Of a DNA stretch of 64,000 nt, positions 39,188 to 48,658 are shown piece by piece. The position numbers were made by a program, and so were the translations under genes. Origin of the DNA: Myxococcales bacterium (GTDB lineage Bacteria; Myxococcota_A; Polyangia; Haliangiales; Haliangiaceae); assembly GCA_016716835.1 (NCBI GenBank), contig JADJUW010000001.1:806001-870000 (forward strand). Direction: 5' to 3'. The notes beneath the pieces were generated by a model. It saw nothing but the letters and a program-made list of their open reading frames with translations. It ran no database searches and was not told the origin of the DNA. The first letter of the stretch is position 1, and each line of letters begins with the position of its first letter.

Positions 39188-41889
39188 ATGGTGAAGCGCG
39201 ATGAGCGCGATCTGGCGGCGGCGTTTACGCGTGCGGTGGCCCAGCAACAGGCGCCCATGGCCCTTCACGCGGCCGCGATGCAGCCGCTCACGGCGGCGTT
39301 GCCGGCGGCGTCCGGGGGCTTTGCCCTTGCCGATTTAGGGGCGGTGGTGCGCACTCATCTGGCCAGGTTGCGCAGCGACGGCGAGGCCTGCGCGGATGAG
39401 GCCGCGGAGGTGATTGCCGACAACCGCGATAAGGCCCCCACCGACGAGCCGATACCGGTGGATGTGCTTTCGGCGGGTGCCTGCGCCGACCAGCATCTGC
39501 CAAACCAGGTGGTGCGAGGCACGGCGGCAAAGCCTCACGCCCGCCGTGCACGTCGGCGCGTCACGGGTGGCGGTACCACGGCGCCAGCGCTCGGCGATGT
39601 CGCGGCGAGCGAGGCCTTGGCGGCCAGCGAGCTATTTGATGCGGTTCCTGGCGTTTCCCGGCCGGCGGCGGTCGATGCCGCGCTTGGGCGGCTGCCGCTA
39701 CATCCCGAACGACAACAACAGCTGGATGCGTTGACCGCGATGCTGAGTCAGGTCGATGAATGCGCGGCCTTCCTTGCCACCGACAAGGCTGCCACCAGCG
39801 CGTGGCACCAAGTGCCCGCCGTCGGGTCGATCTTGGCGCTCGATGCCGCGGCCTTTGCCGGGACCTATGAAAGTCCGTATGTCGCCATTGACGGCGTCGT
39901 CGGCGCAATGCTGGTGCGTCTCGATGGCCAACGCGCGACGTATCGCGCGTCGCTTGCCGTGCTTGACGTCGTGACCGAGGTGCTGTGGGCGGCTAAGATC
40001 TTGGCCAAGGTTTATCGACCGGTAGCGCCGCCTGTCGCCATCATCGCCGCGGTCATTGCGCTTGCCAGCAAATGCCTGCAGGCGATGGCGGCCTGCACCG
40101 ATCTCGCGATCTTCGCGCTGGGCGCGCTTAGGTTTCGCGATCTTAAAAACAGTGGGGACCCGCTTCAGGCCAAAGCCCTAGCCGGATTGCTTAAAAAGGA
40201 GGCCGGTGGTGCGATCAAGGCGGCGCGGACACTTGGCTCGGTTGCCAAGGCGCGGGCGGCGCGCTCGGCGGCGATGCAGCCTAGCTATTTGCGCGTGGCG
40301 GAGCGCGTGCGCACCGTCGCGGCACGTCTTCCCGGCGCTCGCCTAGCGGCGCGAAAAAATCCGTTCGCGTGGTGGCAGCGAAAATCGGCGCGGCTGGTTG
40401 AAAGCCGTCAGCGACGCCACGACCAGCGTCGGCTCGAGGCACACCTACAGGCCGGCGGCACCGCGGCTTCGTATGCACAGACGCGAGATGTCACGGTGGC
40501 GCGTTATGAGCGCCTCGGCGCGGGGCTTGCGACCGCCGAGCACGGCGAGGCGCATGCGGTTGCTTTGCGGCAGCGGCGGATCCGGGCGCACCTGGCGACC
40601 GATACCCAAGAAAGCGATGCGGCGCTCTCGGAGCTGGCGCAGGCGGCGCAGGCAAATCGGCGGCAGCGGCGGCAGCTCGGCCGCCGCGCGCTACCGACCG
40701 ACAAGCGCGCGCGGCATGAGCTGCAAGTGCAGCGCGCGCAGGCCTCCGAAGCGCGGCAGCAACTCGACGACGAAATCGCGCGCATTGCGGCGCGGCCTGC
40801 GGCCTTGGCGGAGGCGCGGGCAAACACCAGCGTCGCCGAGCTGACCTCGCGCGAGGCGTCGCCGCACCCTGATCGGCAGCTTGATCAAGCCGGTCAAATC
40901 GCCGATCGTGAGCTAGGCCGCGAACTCAAAGCGTTTCACGGCGATGACGCGCATGTCGAGACCATCGAGGCCGGGGAGATGCTCCTCGCGCCGTGGCACA
41001 AGCAGCGCGGCCGCCCGCTGCCGTCAGCCCCAGCGTCGTTAGATGAGCTGCCACATAGGTCACTCGACCTTGAGCCGCTAGCAACGGAAGGCGAACGTGC
41101 GGCACGTTGCGATGAGGATCTGACCGTCGCCTGGACGCCGGAGGCGCTGGCCACCGCGACCCACGCCGCCCGCCGTTTACCCGAGGCCAGGCGCGTGATC
41201 GAAACCTATATCGGCCGCCACAAGAGCCTGGTGCTCGAGTTCCAGGATATCGGCCAAACCGCCGCCGCGCTGCGTGCGCTCGACCAAGCCCGACGTGGCC
41301 TCGTCGCTAGAAATCAGGAAAAGCTAGAGGCCAGTCAGACGGTGCTCGGCGAGCAACAGCACGCGCTGCAAGCGGCTGAGCCGATTGCCTCCGCGATCGC
41401 CTTGCAGGACGCAGCCATCGCCCAGGCGACCGTCGGCGATACCTCAATTCCGGAGGTGGTCGGTGGCTCATGGTGGCAGCGCGCGCTGGCGTTTGTGCGG
41501 CGCAAGGTGCGCGCTTTGGCGCAGGCGACGATCGGCCGCGTCGAGCAATGGCTGGCGCGGGGCGTGCTTAGCCTGGTTACCGGCATGTCAAAAAAGGAAT
41601 TTCAAGGCGTCTTGACTGGCAGCGCGCACGCCGTGGCGCAAGGGCAGGCGGGCGCGCTGGATGCGGCGGGTGCCAATGCCGATGCGGTGGCGCAAAGCGA
41701 GGCGTTGCACGGCCTGGTGCACGAGGACGAGCAAGCTGCGTTTGGGCAAGTGCTCGAAAGCCGCGGCGCCATCGCCCACGCCGTACCCCTACGCGCGACC
41801 CTTGATGACATGCAACAGGCCTTGCCCGGCGAAATTGCCGAAGGCGCGAGCTACGTCGAGGCGATGCGCGCCGAGATTGCGCCTGGGGC

Positions 41890-41893
<4 letters not shown>
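39188..41893 (+). CDS. Large Ala-rich helical protein, effector-like (unknown)
   Basis: A 901-residue protein starting at ATG 39188, divergent from the eCIS-type ATPase with 121 bases between starts. It has a basic N-terminus (MVKRDERDLAAAFTRAV), an extended Ala-rich region, then a hydrophobic segment at about 268-315 (LAKVYRPVAPPVAIIAAVIALASKC) that could cross or insert in a membrane. A long charged helix-rich stretch (about 375-560, many Arg/Gln) and a C-terminal WWQRALAFVRRKVRALAQAT segment follow. There is no DUF4157 protease motif (HExxH), signal peptide or known toxin domain. Size, hydrophobic centre and pairing with the ATPase suggest an injected or surface effector. That is inference; the family is unknown. 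Its end overlaps tyrS by 4 bases. Confidence 0.65.
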
Positions 41894-43173
<1,280 letters not shown>

Positions 43174-43208
43174 GCGTTGGCTCCGCGGTTGGCAGTCATC
43201 GCGCCTTG

Positions 43209-44780
43209 TTAGCGCGCATAGTCGGAGGCGCGCGTTTCGCGCACAACCACCACGCGGACGCCGCCGGCATACGCGGCCTGCTGCTCGATGGATTTGGCGA
43301 TGTCTTTGGCGAGCAGCATGGCTGCCGCGTCGTCGAGCGAGGCGTTCTCGACCATGACGCGCACCTCGCGACCGGCTTGCAACGCGTAAACGCGATCGAC
43401 GCCCTCGAACGACTGACACAGCTTTTCGAGGTCTTCGAGGCGTTTGACGTAGCTAGCGAGCGTCTCGCGGCGCGCGCCGGGGCGCTGCGCCGAGAGCGAG
43501 TTGGCCGCCGCAATGACGTGCTCGAGCACGCCCATCTCGCTGCTCTCGCTATGGTGGAGGCGAATCGCTTGGCAGACGCGTGGCGATTCGTTGTGCTTGC
43601 GCGCGAAGTCAGCGCCGACCGCGCCGTGATCGCCTTCGTGCTCGTGATCGATCGCCCGGCCGATATCGTGCAACAGGCCGGCGCGCCGCGCCAGCTTGAC
43701 GTTGATGCCGAGCTCGGCGGCCATGAGGCCCGCGAGGTAGGCGACCTCGATCGAGTGATGCAGCACGTTTTGCGCGTACGACGAGCGAAACTTAAGGCTG
43801 CCCAGCGTCTTGACCAGCTCGGGATGCACCCGATGAATCCCTAGATCAAAACAAGCTTGTTCGCCGGCGGCCTTGCAGCTCTTGTCGACTTCTTTTTCGG
43901 CCTTCTTAACCGATTCTTCAATACGCGTTGGGTGAATGCGGCCATCGGCGACGAGCGAACTAATCGCCAGGCGCGCGACTTCACGGCGCATGGGATTAAA
44001 ACAGCTAATCGAAATCGCCTCGGCGGTGTCATCGATGATGAGGTCGATGCCCGTCGCCGCCTCAAGCGCGCGGATGTTGCGACCTTCGCGCCCAATGAGC
44101 CGGCCTTTGAGGTCATCAGATGGCAGCGGGATCACCGACACCGTGCGCTCATGGACAAATTCGCTCGCATAGCGCGCAATCGCCGCGGCGATGATGGTGC
44201 GCGAGCGGGCGTGGGCCTCCTTGGCGGCCTCGTCTTCGATGCGCTTGAGCTCGGCCGCGACGCCGGCCTGCGCTTCACCGCGCAGCGCCTGCTCGAGCGC
44301 GGCCTTGGCTTGATCGGCCGAGAGGCCTGCCACTTGCTCGAGCCGCTCCTTGGCTTGTTTTTGCGCCTCCTCGGCCTTGGCGACGGCGGCCTCGGCCTGC
44401 TTTTGTCGGCCCTCAAGCGAGCGCTCCTTGCCCTTTAGGTCGGCTTCCTTGCGCTCGGCGTCTTTGCGCTGGCGCTCGGCATCGCGCAGCTTGGCCGCCA
44501 GCGCGGCCTCCTTGGTGGCCAGCTCTTCTTTGCGTTTGCTGAGGTCCTCTTCCAACGCGGCCTTGTGCTTGAGGGCCTGATCGCGCGCGTCGATCTCCGC
44601 GGTCTTACGCAGCGTAGCGATTTCAGCCTGGGCGGCGGTGCGCAGCCTCGCGGCCTCGCTCTCAGCAAGCTGGCGAGCATTGGTGGCAGGGCTGCGCTTG
44701 GCGCGAAAGATCACGGCGCCGACAGTCGCGCCTATAGCGATGCCGATGGCAATCGCGAGCAGAAGAAGCAAGGGATTCAT
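43209..44780 (-). CDS. rny: Ribonuclease Y
   Basis: A 523-residue membrane-anchored endoribonuclease that starts mRNA decay. It starts at ATG 44780 with a TM helix (LLLLLAIAIGIAIGATVGAVIF), followed by a long coiled coil (about 25-210, Lys/Glu/Ala repeats), a KH domain (LIGREGRNIRALEAATGIDL) and an HD domain (VLHHSIEVAYLAGLMA, LLHDIGRAIDHEHEGDHGAVG). The order TM-coiled coil-KH-HD and length match RNase Y. The start overlaps the 5-formyl-THF cyclo-ligase stop by 4 bases, so the two genes are translationally coupled. tyrS follows after 35 bases. Confidence 0.96.
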   Translation of the reverse strand: MNPLLLLLAIAIGIAIGATVGAVIFRAKRSPATNARQLAESEAARLRTAAQAEIATLRKTAEIDARDQALKHKAALEEDLSKRKEELATKEAALAAKLRDAERQRKDAERKEADLKGKERSLEGRQKQAEAAVAKAEEAQKQAKERLEQVAGLSADQAKAALEQALRGEAQAGVAAELKRIEDEAAKEAHARSRTIIAAAIARYASEFVHERTVSVIPLPSDDLKGRLIGREGRNIRALEAATGIDLIIDDTAEAISISCFNPMRREVARLAISSLVADGRIHPTRIEESVKKAEKEVDKSCKAAGEQACFDLGIHRVHPELVKTLGSLKFRSSYAQNVLHHSIEVAYLAGLMAAELGINVKLARRAGLLHDIGRAIDHEHEGDHGAVGADFARKHNESPRVCQAIRLHHSESSEMGVLEHVIAAANSLSAQRPGARRETLASYVKRLEDLEKLCQSFEGVDRVYALQAGREVRVMVENASLDDAAAMLLAKDIAKSIEQQAAYAGGVRVVVVRETRASDYAR

Positions 44781-45385
44781 GGGAGCGCTCCAATTTGATG
44801 GACTATGACGTCGCCGTCCACGTCGTCGCTGACGATTGCGTGCATCGGGATGTCGCCATCTGAGTCGGGAATCATAGGGATGAGTTGTTCGCGAAAACAC
44901 ACGCCAATAAAGCGCGTGGAGGATGAGAGTCGCGCCAAGGCGCGGTCGTAGTAACCAGCCCCGTATCCTAATCGGTGGCCGCGGCGGTCGAAACCCATTC
45001 CGGGCACAATGACGAGGTTCAGATCGCTTGCGCCCAGACGGGGCGAGTCCCGGTGCGGCTGCAAGAGCTGCCATGGGCCAGGCTCGGTTGGCTCCCCGAC
45101 GTGGAAGTGGATGTCGCGACGGTCGAGCAAGGGGAATGCCCATCGGATGGTTTTGTCGGGTAGGCTCATGTGGCGCAGGGGCGCGAGATCCACCTCGGAC
45201 TGAATGGCACAGTAGGTGGCGATGGTCAGTTCGTGGCCTGCCATGGCGGCCACGAGGTCGCGCAGCCCGGCACAAATCCCCGCGGATCGCACCGCACGAT
45301 CGCTGGGCGCAAGGGCATCACGTGCCGCTCGTAATTGCTGGCGGAGCATCCGCTTGGTCGCTGTGGGCGTGGCGTGGCGTTCCAC
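44777..45385 (-). CDS. 5-formyltetrahydrofolate cyclo-ligase
   Basis: A 202-residue ATP-dependent enzyme converting 5-formyl-THF to 5,10-methenyl-THF. Seen are KRMLRQQLRAARDAL, a TYCAIQSEVDLAPL strand, WAFPLL and DLNLVIVPGMGFDRRGHRLGYGAGYYDRALA, the family's Gly-rich ATP-binding signature. GTG 45385 is taken as the start; an ATG at 45349 (MLRQQLR) is an alternative 12 codons in. Its stop overlaps rny (ATGA). The coupling of a folate enzyme with RNase Y is seen in other genomes, where the same region upstream can carry 6S RNA. I could not establish that here. Confidence 0.93.
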   Translation of the reverse strand: MERHATPTATKRMLRQQLRAARDALAPSDRAVRSAGICAGLRDLVAAMAGHELTIATYCAIQSEVDLAPLRHMSLPDKTIRWAFPLLDRRDIHFHVGEPTEPGPWQLLQPHRDSPRLGASDLNLVIVPGMGFDRRGHRLGYGAGYYDRALARLSSSTRFIGVCFREQLIPMIPDSDGDIPMHAIVSDDVDGDVIVHQIGALP

Positions 45386-45513
45386 GGACTCGACGATACC
45401 AAGGCATCGTCACGCCGACGGGCAGCGGCACGGGCATTCGCCAGGTTTCGAGCAGTTGCAAATAAGGGCGTTCGCGGTGGCGATCTTTTTGGTGTCAAAC
45501 CGCCGGCAAAGAC

Positions 45514-45542
45514 TTGCCAGGCTAGCCAAGTTCGGGCATAAG
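45514..45542 (+). promoter_or_regulatory. Sigma70-like promoter before the tRNA-Lys/tRNA-Glu pair
   Basis: TTGCCA (45514-45519) and CATAAG (45537-45542) are separated by exactly 17 bases and lie 12 bases upstream of the tRNA-Lys 5' end, a plausible -35/-10 pair. Confidence 0.5.
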
Positions 45543-45554
45543 TCTCCACCTACC

Positions 45555-45626
45555 GGGCCTATAGCTCAGCGGTAGAGCATCGGCCTTTTAAGCCGGTGGC
45601 CGATGGTTCGAATCCATCTGGGCTCA
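45555..45626 (+). tRNA. tRNA-Lys (anticodon TTT)
   Basis: A 72-base cloverleaf. The acceptor GGGCCTA pairs with TGGGCTC; the D arm is GCTC-AGCGGTA-GAGC; the anticodon arm TCGGC-CTTTTAA-GCCGG has TTT at 34-36; the T arm is GATGG-TTCGAAT-CCATC. The CCA end is not encoded. It is the first of a two-gene tRNA cluster. Confidence 0.97.
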
Positions 45627-45639
45627 CAACTTAATAGTC

Positions 45640-45714
45640 GGCCCCATCGTCCAGCGGTTAGGACACCGGCCTTTCACGTCGGTAACACGAGTTCGAATCT
45701 CGTTGGGGTCACCA
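45640..45714 (+). tRNA. tRNA-Glu (anticodon TTC)
   Basis: A 75-base gene with encoded CCA. The acceptor GGCCCCA pairs with TGGGGTC; the anticodon arm CCGGC-CTTTCAC-GTCGG has TTC; the T arm is ACGAG-TTCGAAT-CTCGT. It starts 13 bases after tRNA-Lys and ends 4 bases before the histidine phosphatase start codon. Confidence 0.97.
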
Positions 45715-45718
45715 TCGC

Positions 45719-46375
45719 ATGCGGATTTTTTTAGTTCGCCATGGCGAGACAACATGGAACGCCGAGGGGCGTTACCAGGGACGAACGGACACCCATTTGG
45801 CGCCCGCTGGCATCGAGCAGGTGGCCGCACTTGGCGCCCGCTTGGCAGACGTCGACTTCGCCTATGCGGTGGCGTCTCCCTTGAGGCGGGCCCAGGATAC
45901 GGCGCAGGCGATCTTGCGCGCAAATCGAGGGGCGGTCGTGCCAACTCTGCACACGGACGCCGACTTGATCGAAATTTCGCACGGCGCATGGGAAGGCAAG
46001 CTGGCGACCGATGTGAGCCGCGACGACGCCGCCATGTTCGCGGCGTGGCGCGGTCGCCCGCCGGCGACGATGGCGGCAGGGCCCGGAGGCGAATCGCTGG
46101 CGCATGTTGGGGTGCGCGCGGCGGCGGCGGTGCAGCGCGCGTGCGCGGCCGCAAGCGGCGAAAACATTCTCATCGTCGCGCATGACGCGGTGAATCGCGT
46201 CATCTTGTGCGATGCGCTCGGGCTGTCCTACGAGCACGTGTGGTCATTCGATCAGGCGCCAGCGACGTTGAATACGTTGCGCGGCGCGCGCGCGGGCGAG
46301 CTGATCGTGGTGCGACTTAACGACGCCTCGCACGTGTGCCCCATCGACGGCGATCGCGTGCATGGCGCGCTGTAG
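45719..46375 (+). CDS. Histidine phosphatase family protein, directly behind tRNA-Glu
   Basis: A 218-residue protein with the full catalytic set: IFLVRHGETTWNAEGRYQGR (RHGE phospho-His), TDTHLAPAGIEQ, a YAVASPLRRAQDTAQAIL block, ISHGAWEG and the second His in ILIVAHDAVNRVILCDALG. The MRIFLVRHGE start is the family's usual one and lies only 4 bases behind the tRNA CCA, so no Shine-Dalgarno site can exist except inside the tRNA. Translation may start leaderless after tRNA 3' processing, or with the tRNA precursor as leader. It is paralogous to 9785-10453 only at family level. The substrate is unknown. Confidence 0.88.
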   Translation: MRIFLVRHGETTWNAEGRYQGRTDTHLAPAGIEQVAALGARLADVDFAYAVASPLRRAQDTAQAILRANRGAVVPTLHTDADLIEISHGAWEGKLATDVSRDDAAMFAAWRGRPPATMAAGPGGESLAHVGVRAAAAVQRACAAASGENILIVAHDAVNRVILCDALGLSYEHVWSFDQAPATLNTLRGARAGELIVVRLNDASHVCPIDGDRVHGAL

Positions 46376-46409
46376 CCCGCTGCGCGTGGGTCGTGCTAGG
46401 TTGCCGATC

Positions 46410-46485
46410 GACCCTATGGTCTAGCAGGCTTAGGACGCTGGTTTTCTCAAACCGGAAACGTGTGGTTCAAATCCCACTAGGGTCG
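46410..46485 (+). tRNA. tRNA-Glu (anticodon CTC), with two indels
   Basis: The acceptor GACCCTA pairs perfectly with TAGGGTC, and the D arm is GTCT-AGCAGGCTTA-GGAC. The anticodon arm CTGGT with ACCGG encloses eight bases (TTTCTCAA), one T more than normal. The T arm should read GTGGG-TTCAAAT-CCCAC, but GTGGG appears as GTGG, one G short. Restoring both bases gives a normal tRNA-Glu(CTC). Both faults are in homopolymer runs, which suggests sequence error or decay. The opposite-strand MFS gene ends inside it. Confidence 0.7.
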
Positions 46486-47750
46486 CTAGGCAGCGCAGGC
46501 TCGGCACGTCGCGCCCGTCCCGCCTTAACGACGCTCCAAATCATGGCGGGCGTCGCGAGCGTGAGGCCGACGGCGATGGCGATCAGCCAGTCGACGTGCA
46601 GCAAGGGCTCCACTTGCGCCGAGGCGGGCGCGACCGCGATTTCGCCGACCACCGCGCTAGTTCCAAGGATTACCGCCGAAAGCATCGCGGCGGCGGCGGC
46701 GGCGAGGTTTTGTGCCGATGAAAGTGCCGACATAAATTGCCCGCGTTCATGTGGCGCCGGCACCTGCGACGTCGCGGTGGTCATCGGCACCATGCGCGGC
46801 CCGCCGCTGCACATAAAGAGGATAAAGGTAAGCAACACCGGCAGCGCGGGCGCAGGTCCCGTCATGCCCAGCAACAAGGCGGCGAGCAGCATGACATTGC
46901 CGACGATGGCGACCGGAAGGGCCCCCAGGCGGTCGACCAACTTCCCGCTGGCCGCGATAAAAACGACGTTGAGCAAGCCACCGATGAGGTAGAGCGATTC
47001 CAGATTCGCGCGCTCGTAGCCGCGGTTGCCTTGGAAATAGGCTGATAGGTTGGGGATGATCAAAAATATGGTGAACGACTGCACCGCGGCCAGGGCAAAC
47101 GACATGGCCACGCCCGGGCGGCGCAGCAGCGCGTTGGTCGCGATGCTCGCCCGGCTCGTCGCCAGATGCGCCGTGAGCGAGGGCAGCATCGTGCGTGCGA
47201 TGATGGCCGAGCCAACCACCAAAGCGGCGACGCCGAGAAACGGCGCGTGCCAGCCACCCACGCGCGCCAGCCATAACCCGGTAGGCACGCCAAGAATCGA
47301 CGCAAACGAAAATCCACCCATGAGCGTTGCCATGGCGCGGCCGCGCCGCTCAAACGGCACGACATCCGCGATGATGGCCATGCAGATCGCCGTGGCGGGG
47401 CCGCCAAAGGCTCCCGCCAAAAAGCGCGCGGCAAGCAGGCTCCAGAAATCAAACGCCAGCGCGCCGCTCGCGGTGCCGATGGCCAGCCCCACCAGCGCCA
47501 TGACGAGCGCCGATCGCCGATCAAAACGATCGAGGAAGCGCGCGGCGATAATGCCGGCGATCGCGGCGGCGAGCATGTACACGCCGCCAACATAGCCGAG
47601 CTGGCTGGGTGGCATCGCCAAGGCGCGCGCGAGGTCCGGCCCCAGTGGCATGACCATGACAAAGTCGACGATATTGGCGAATTGGACAAACGCCAGCAGC
47701 AAGACGATGGAGCGCTCGCGCGGGTTGGCAGCTCCAATGGATGCGGTCAC
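46467..47750 (-). CDS. MFS transporter
   Basis: A 427-residue protein with about 12 hydrophobic segments and GTG start. The layout fits drug:H+ antiporter-type major facilitator proteins: IVLLLAFVQFANIVDFVMVM with the loop DRFDRRSALVMAL (the DRxGRR-type A motif), GRAMATLMGGFSFASILGVP, and a second-half GKLVDRLGALPVAIV A-like motif. The substrate is unknown. Its stop codon (46467-46469) lies inside the tRNA-Glu(CTC) gene on the other strand, an 18-base overlap. It lies 16 bases upstream of modA's stop, on the same strand. Confidence 0.88.
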   Translation of the reverse strand: MTASIGAANPRERSIVLLLAFVQFANIVDFVMVMPLGPDLARALAMPPSQLGYVGGVYMLAAAIAGIIAARFLDRFDRRSALVMALVGLAIGTASGALAFDFWSLLAARFLAGAFGGPATAICMAIIADVVPFERRGRAMATLMGGFSFASILGVPTGLWLARVGGWHAPFLGVAALVVGSAIIARTMLPSLTAHLATSRASIATNALLRRPGVAMSFALAAVQSFTIFLIIPNLSAYFQGNRGYERANLESLYLIGGLLNVVFIAASGKLVDRLGALPVAIVGNVMLLAALLLGMTGPAPALPVLLTFILFMCSGGPRMVPMTTATSQVPAPHERGQFMSALSSAQNLAAAAAAMLSAVILGTSAVVGEIAVAPASAQVEPLLHVDWLIAIAVGLTLATPAMIWSVVKAGRARRAEPALPSDPSGI

Positions 47751-47766
47751 ACGCCGCGATTTAGCA

Positions 47767-48543
47767 CTAGCTCGCGGGCGACGCTACGGCTGGGGGCGGC
47801 GCAAAGCCATGCTTGGCCAAGATTGCCTGCCCAGCGGGTGAGGTCACAAACTCGACGAAGGCGCGGCCACCGGCGAGGTTTTTGCCGCCCTTGCAGGCCG
47901 AGGTGGCCTGTGTGAGGGGTTGGTGCCATCCCGGATCAATAGGCGTAAACACACCGTCGTCGGCGTGTTTGGCAAGCGACAAGGCGACGATGGCGACGTC
48001 GACGTTGCCGCTTTGGGCATATTGCAGGGTCTGGCGGATGTTTTCGCCAAACACCAACTTGGGATACACCGCCTCCCAGATGCCGGCGTGTTGTAAGGCT
48101 TGCTTCGCGGCTACGCCGTACGGCGCATGATCGGGATTGGCGATCGCAATTTTGCGAATCGATGCATCGGTCAGGGTCGCGAGCGCGGGTGCCGGCGCTT
48201 TGGACTTGGCTACCCAAATCACCACATTGCCCTGCGCATATAGCGCCTTGCTCGCACCTTCGCAGGCGCCGGCGGCGATGGCCTGGTCGAGAAACGCGAC
48301 ATTGGCCGCGAAGAACGCGTCATAGGGTGCACCCTGTGCGAGCTGCTTGGCGAGCTGGCCGGTCGAGCCCAGCGTCGCATTGACCTTGATGCCGTGCGCC
48401 TTGGTGAAGGCTGGCCCCAGCTCCTCAAAAGCGATCGCCAGATCGGACGCGGCCGCGACGGTGATTTCCCCGGCCTCGCTTGCGGCGCGTTGGCCGCAAC
48501 CACTCGCGGCCAAGGTAGCAAGCAACAGCAGCATCTTTGTCAT
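47767..48543 (-). CDS. modA: Molybdate ABC transporter substrate-binding lipoprotein
   Basis: A 258-residue periplasmic-binding protein for molybdate. ATG 48543 gives a lipoprotein signal (MLLLLATLAASGC). The ModA features are ITVAAASDLAIAFEELGPAF, ATLGSTGQLAKQLAQGAPYD, the DAFFAANVAFLDQAI helix, IANPDHAPYGVAAKQAL and a GNVDVAIVALSLA strand. The Tyr/Ser ligand positions look usual. Unlike most mod operons, modB and modC are not adjacent: they lie at 58043-59445, 10 kb away, on the same strand. It is divergent from tkt. Confidence 0.9.
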   Translation of the reverse strand: MTKMLLLLATLAASGCGQRAASEAGEITVAAASDLAIAFEELGPAFTKAHGIKVNATLGSTGQLAKQLAQGAPYDAFFAANVAFLDQAIAAGACEGASKALYAQGNVVIWVAKSKAPAPALATLTDASIRKIAIANPDHAPYGVAAKQALQHAGIWEAVYPKLVFGENIRQTLQYAQSGNVDVAIVALSLAKHADDGVFTPIDPGWHQPLTQATSACKGGKNLAGGRAFVEFVTSPAGQAILAKHGFAPPPAVASPAS

Positions 48544-48658
48544 CGCCCCTTGGTTTATATCGCTTCGCACAGCCATGCAATGGTCGCGTTGTCGTGTTGC
48601 GCGAGCATCGCGGCTGGGCCCCTTCTGCTAGGGGTTTGCCCTATGTTACATTTTTGTG

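Noticed and set aside
45386..45550. Possible 6S RNA upstream of the 5-formyl-THF cyclo-ligase gene
   Set aside because: The position would fit, since 6S RNA often precedes this gene, but I could not find the long closing stem or the central bubble by eye. A covariance search against the 6S model would decide.
48543..48656. ModE-type operator near the TTTATATC sequence upstream of modA
   Set aside because: Only one half resembles the known site and the other half is missing, so I do not call it.
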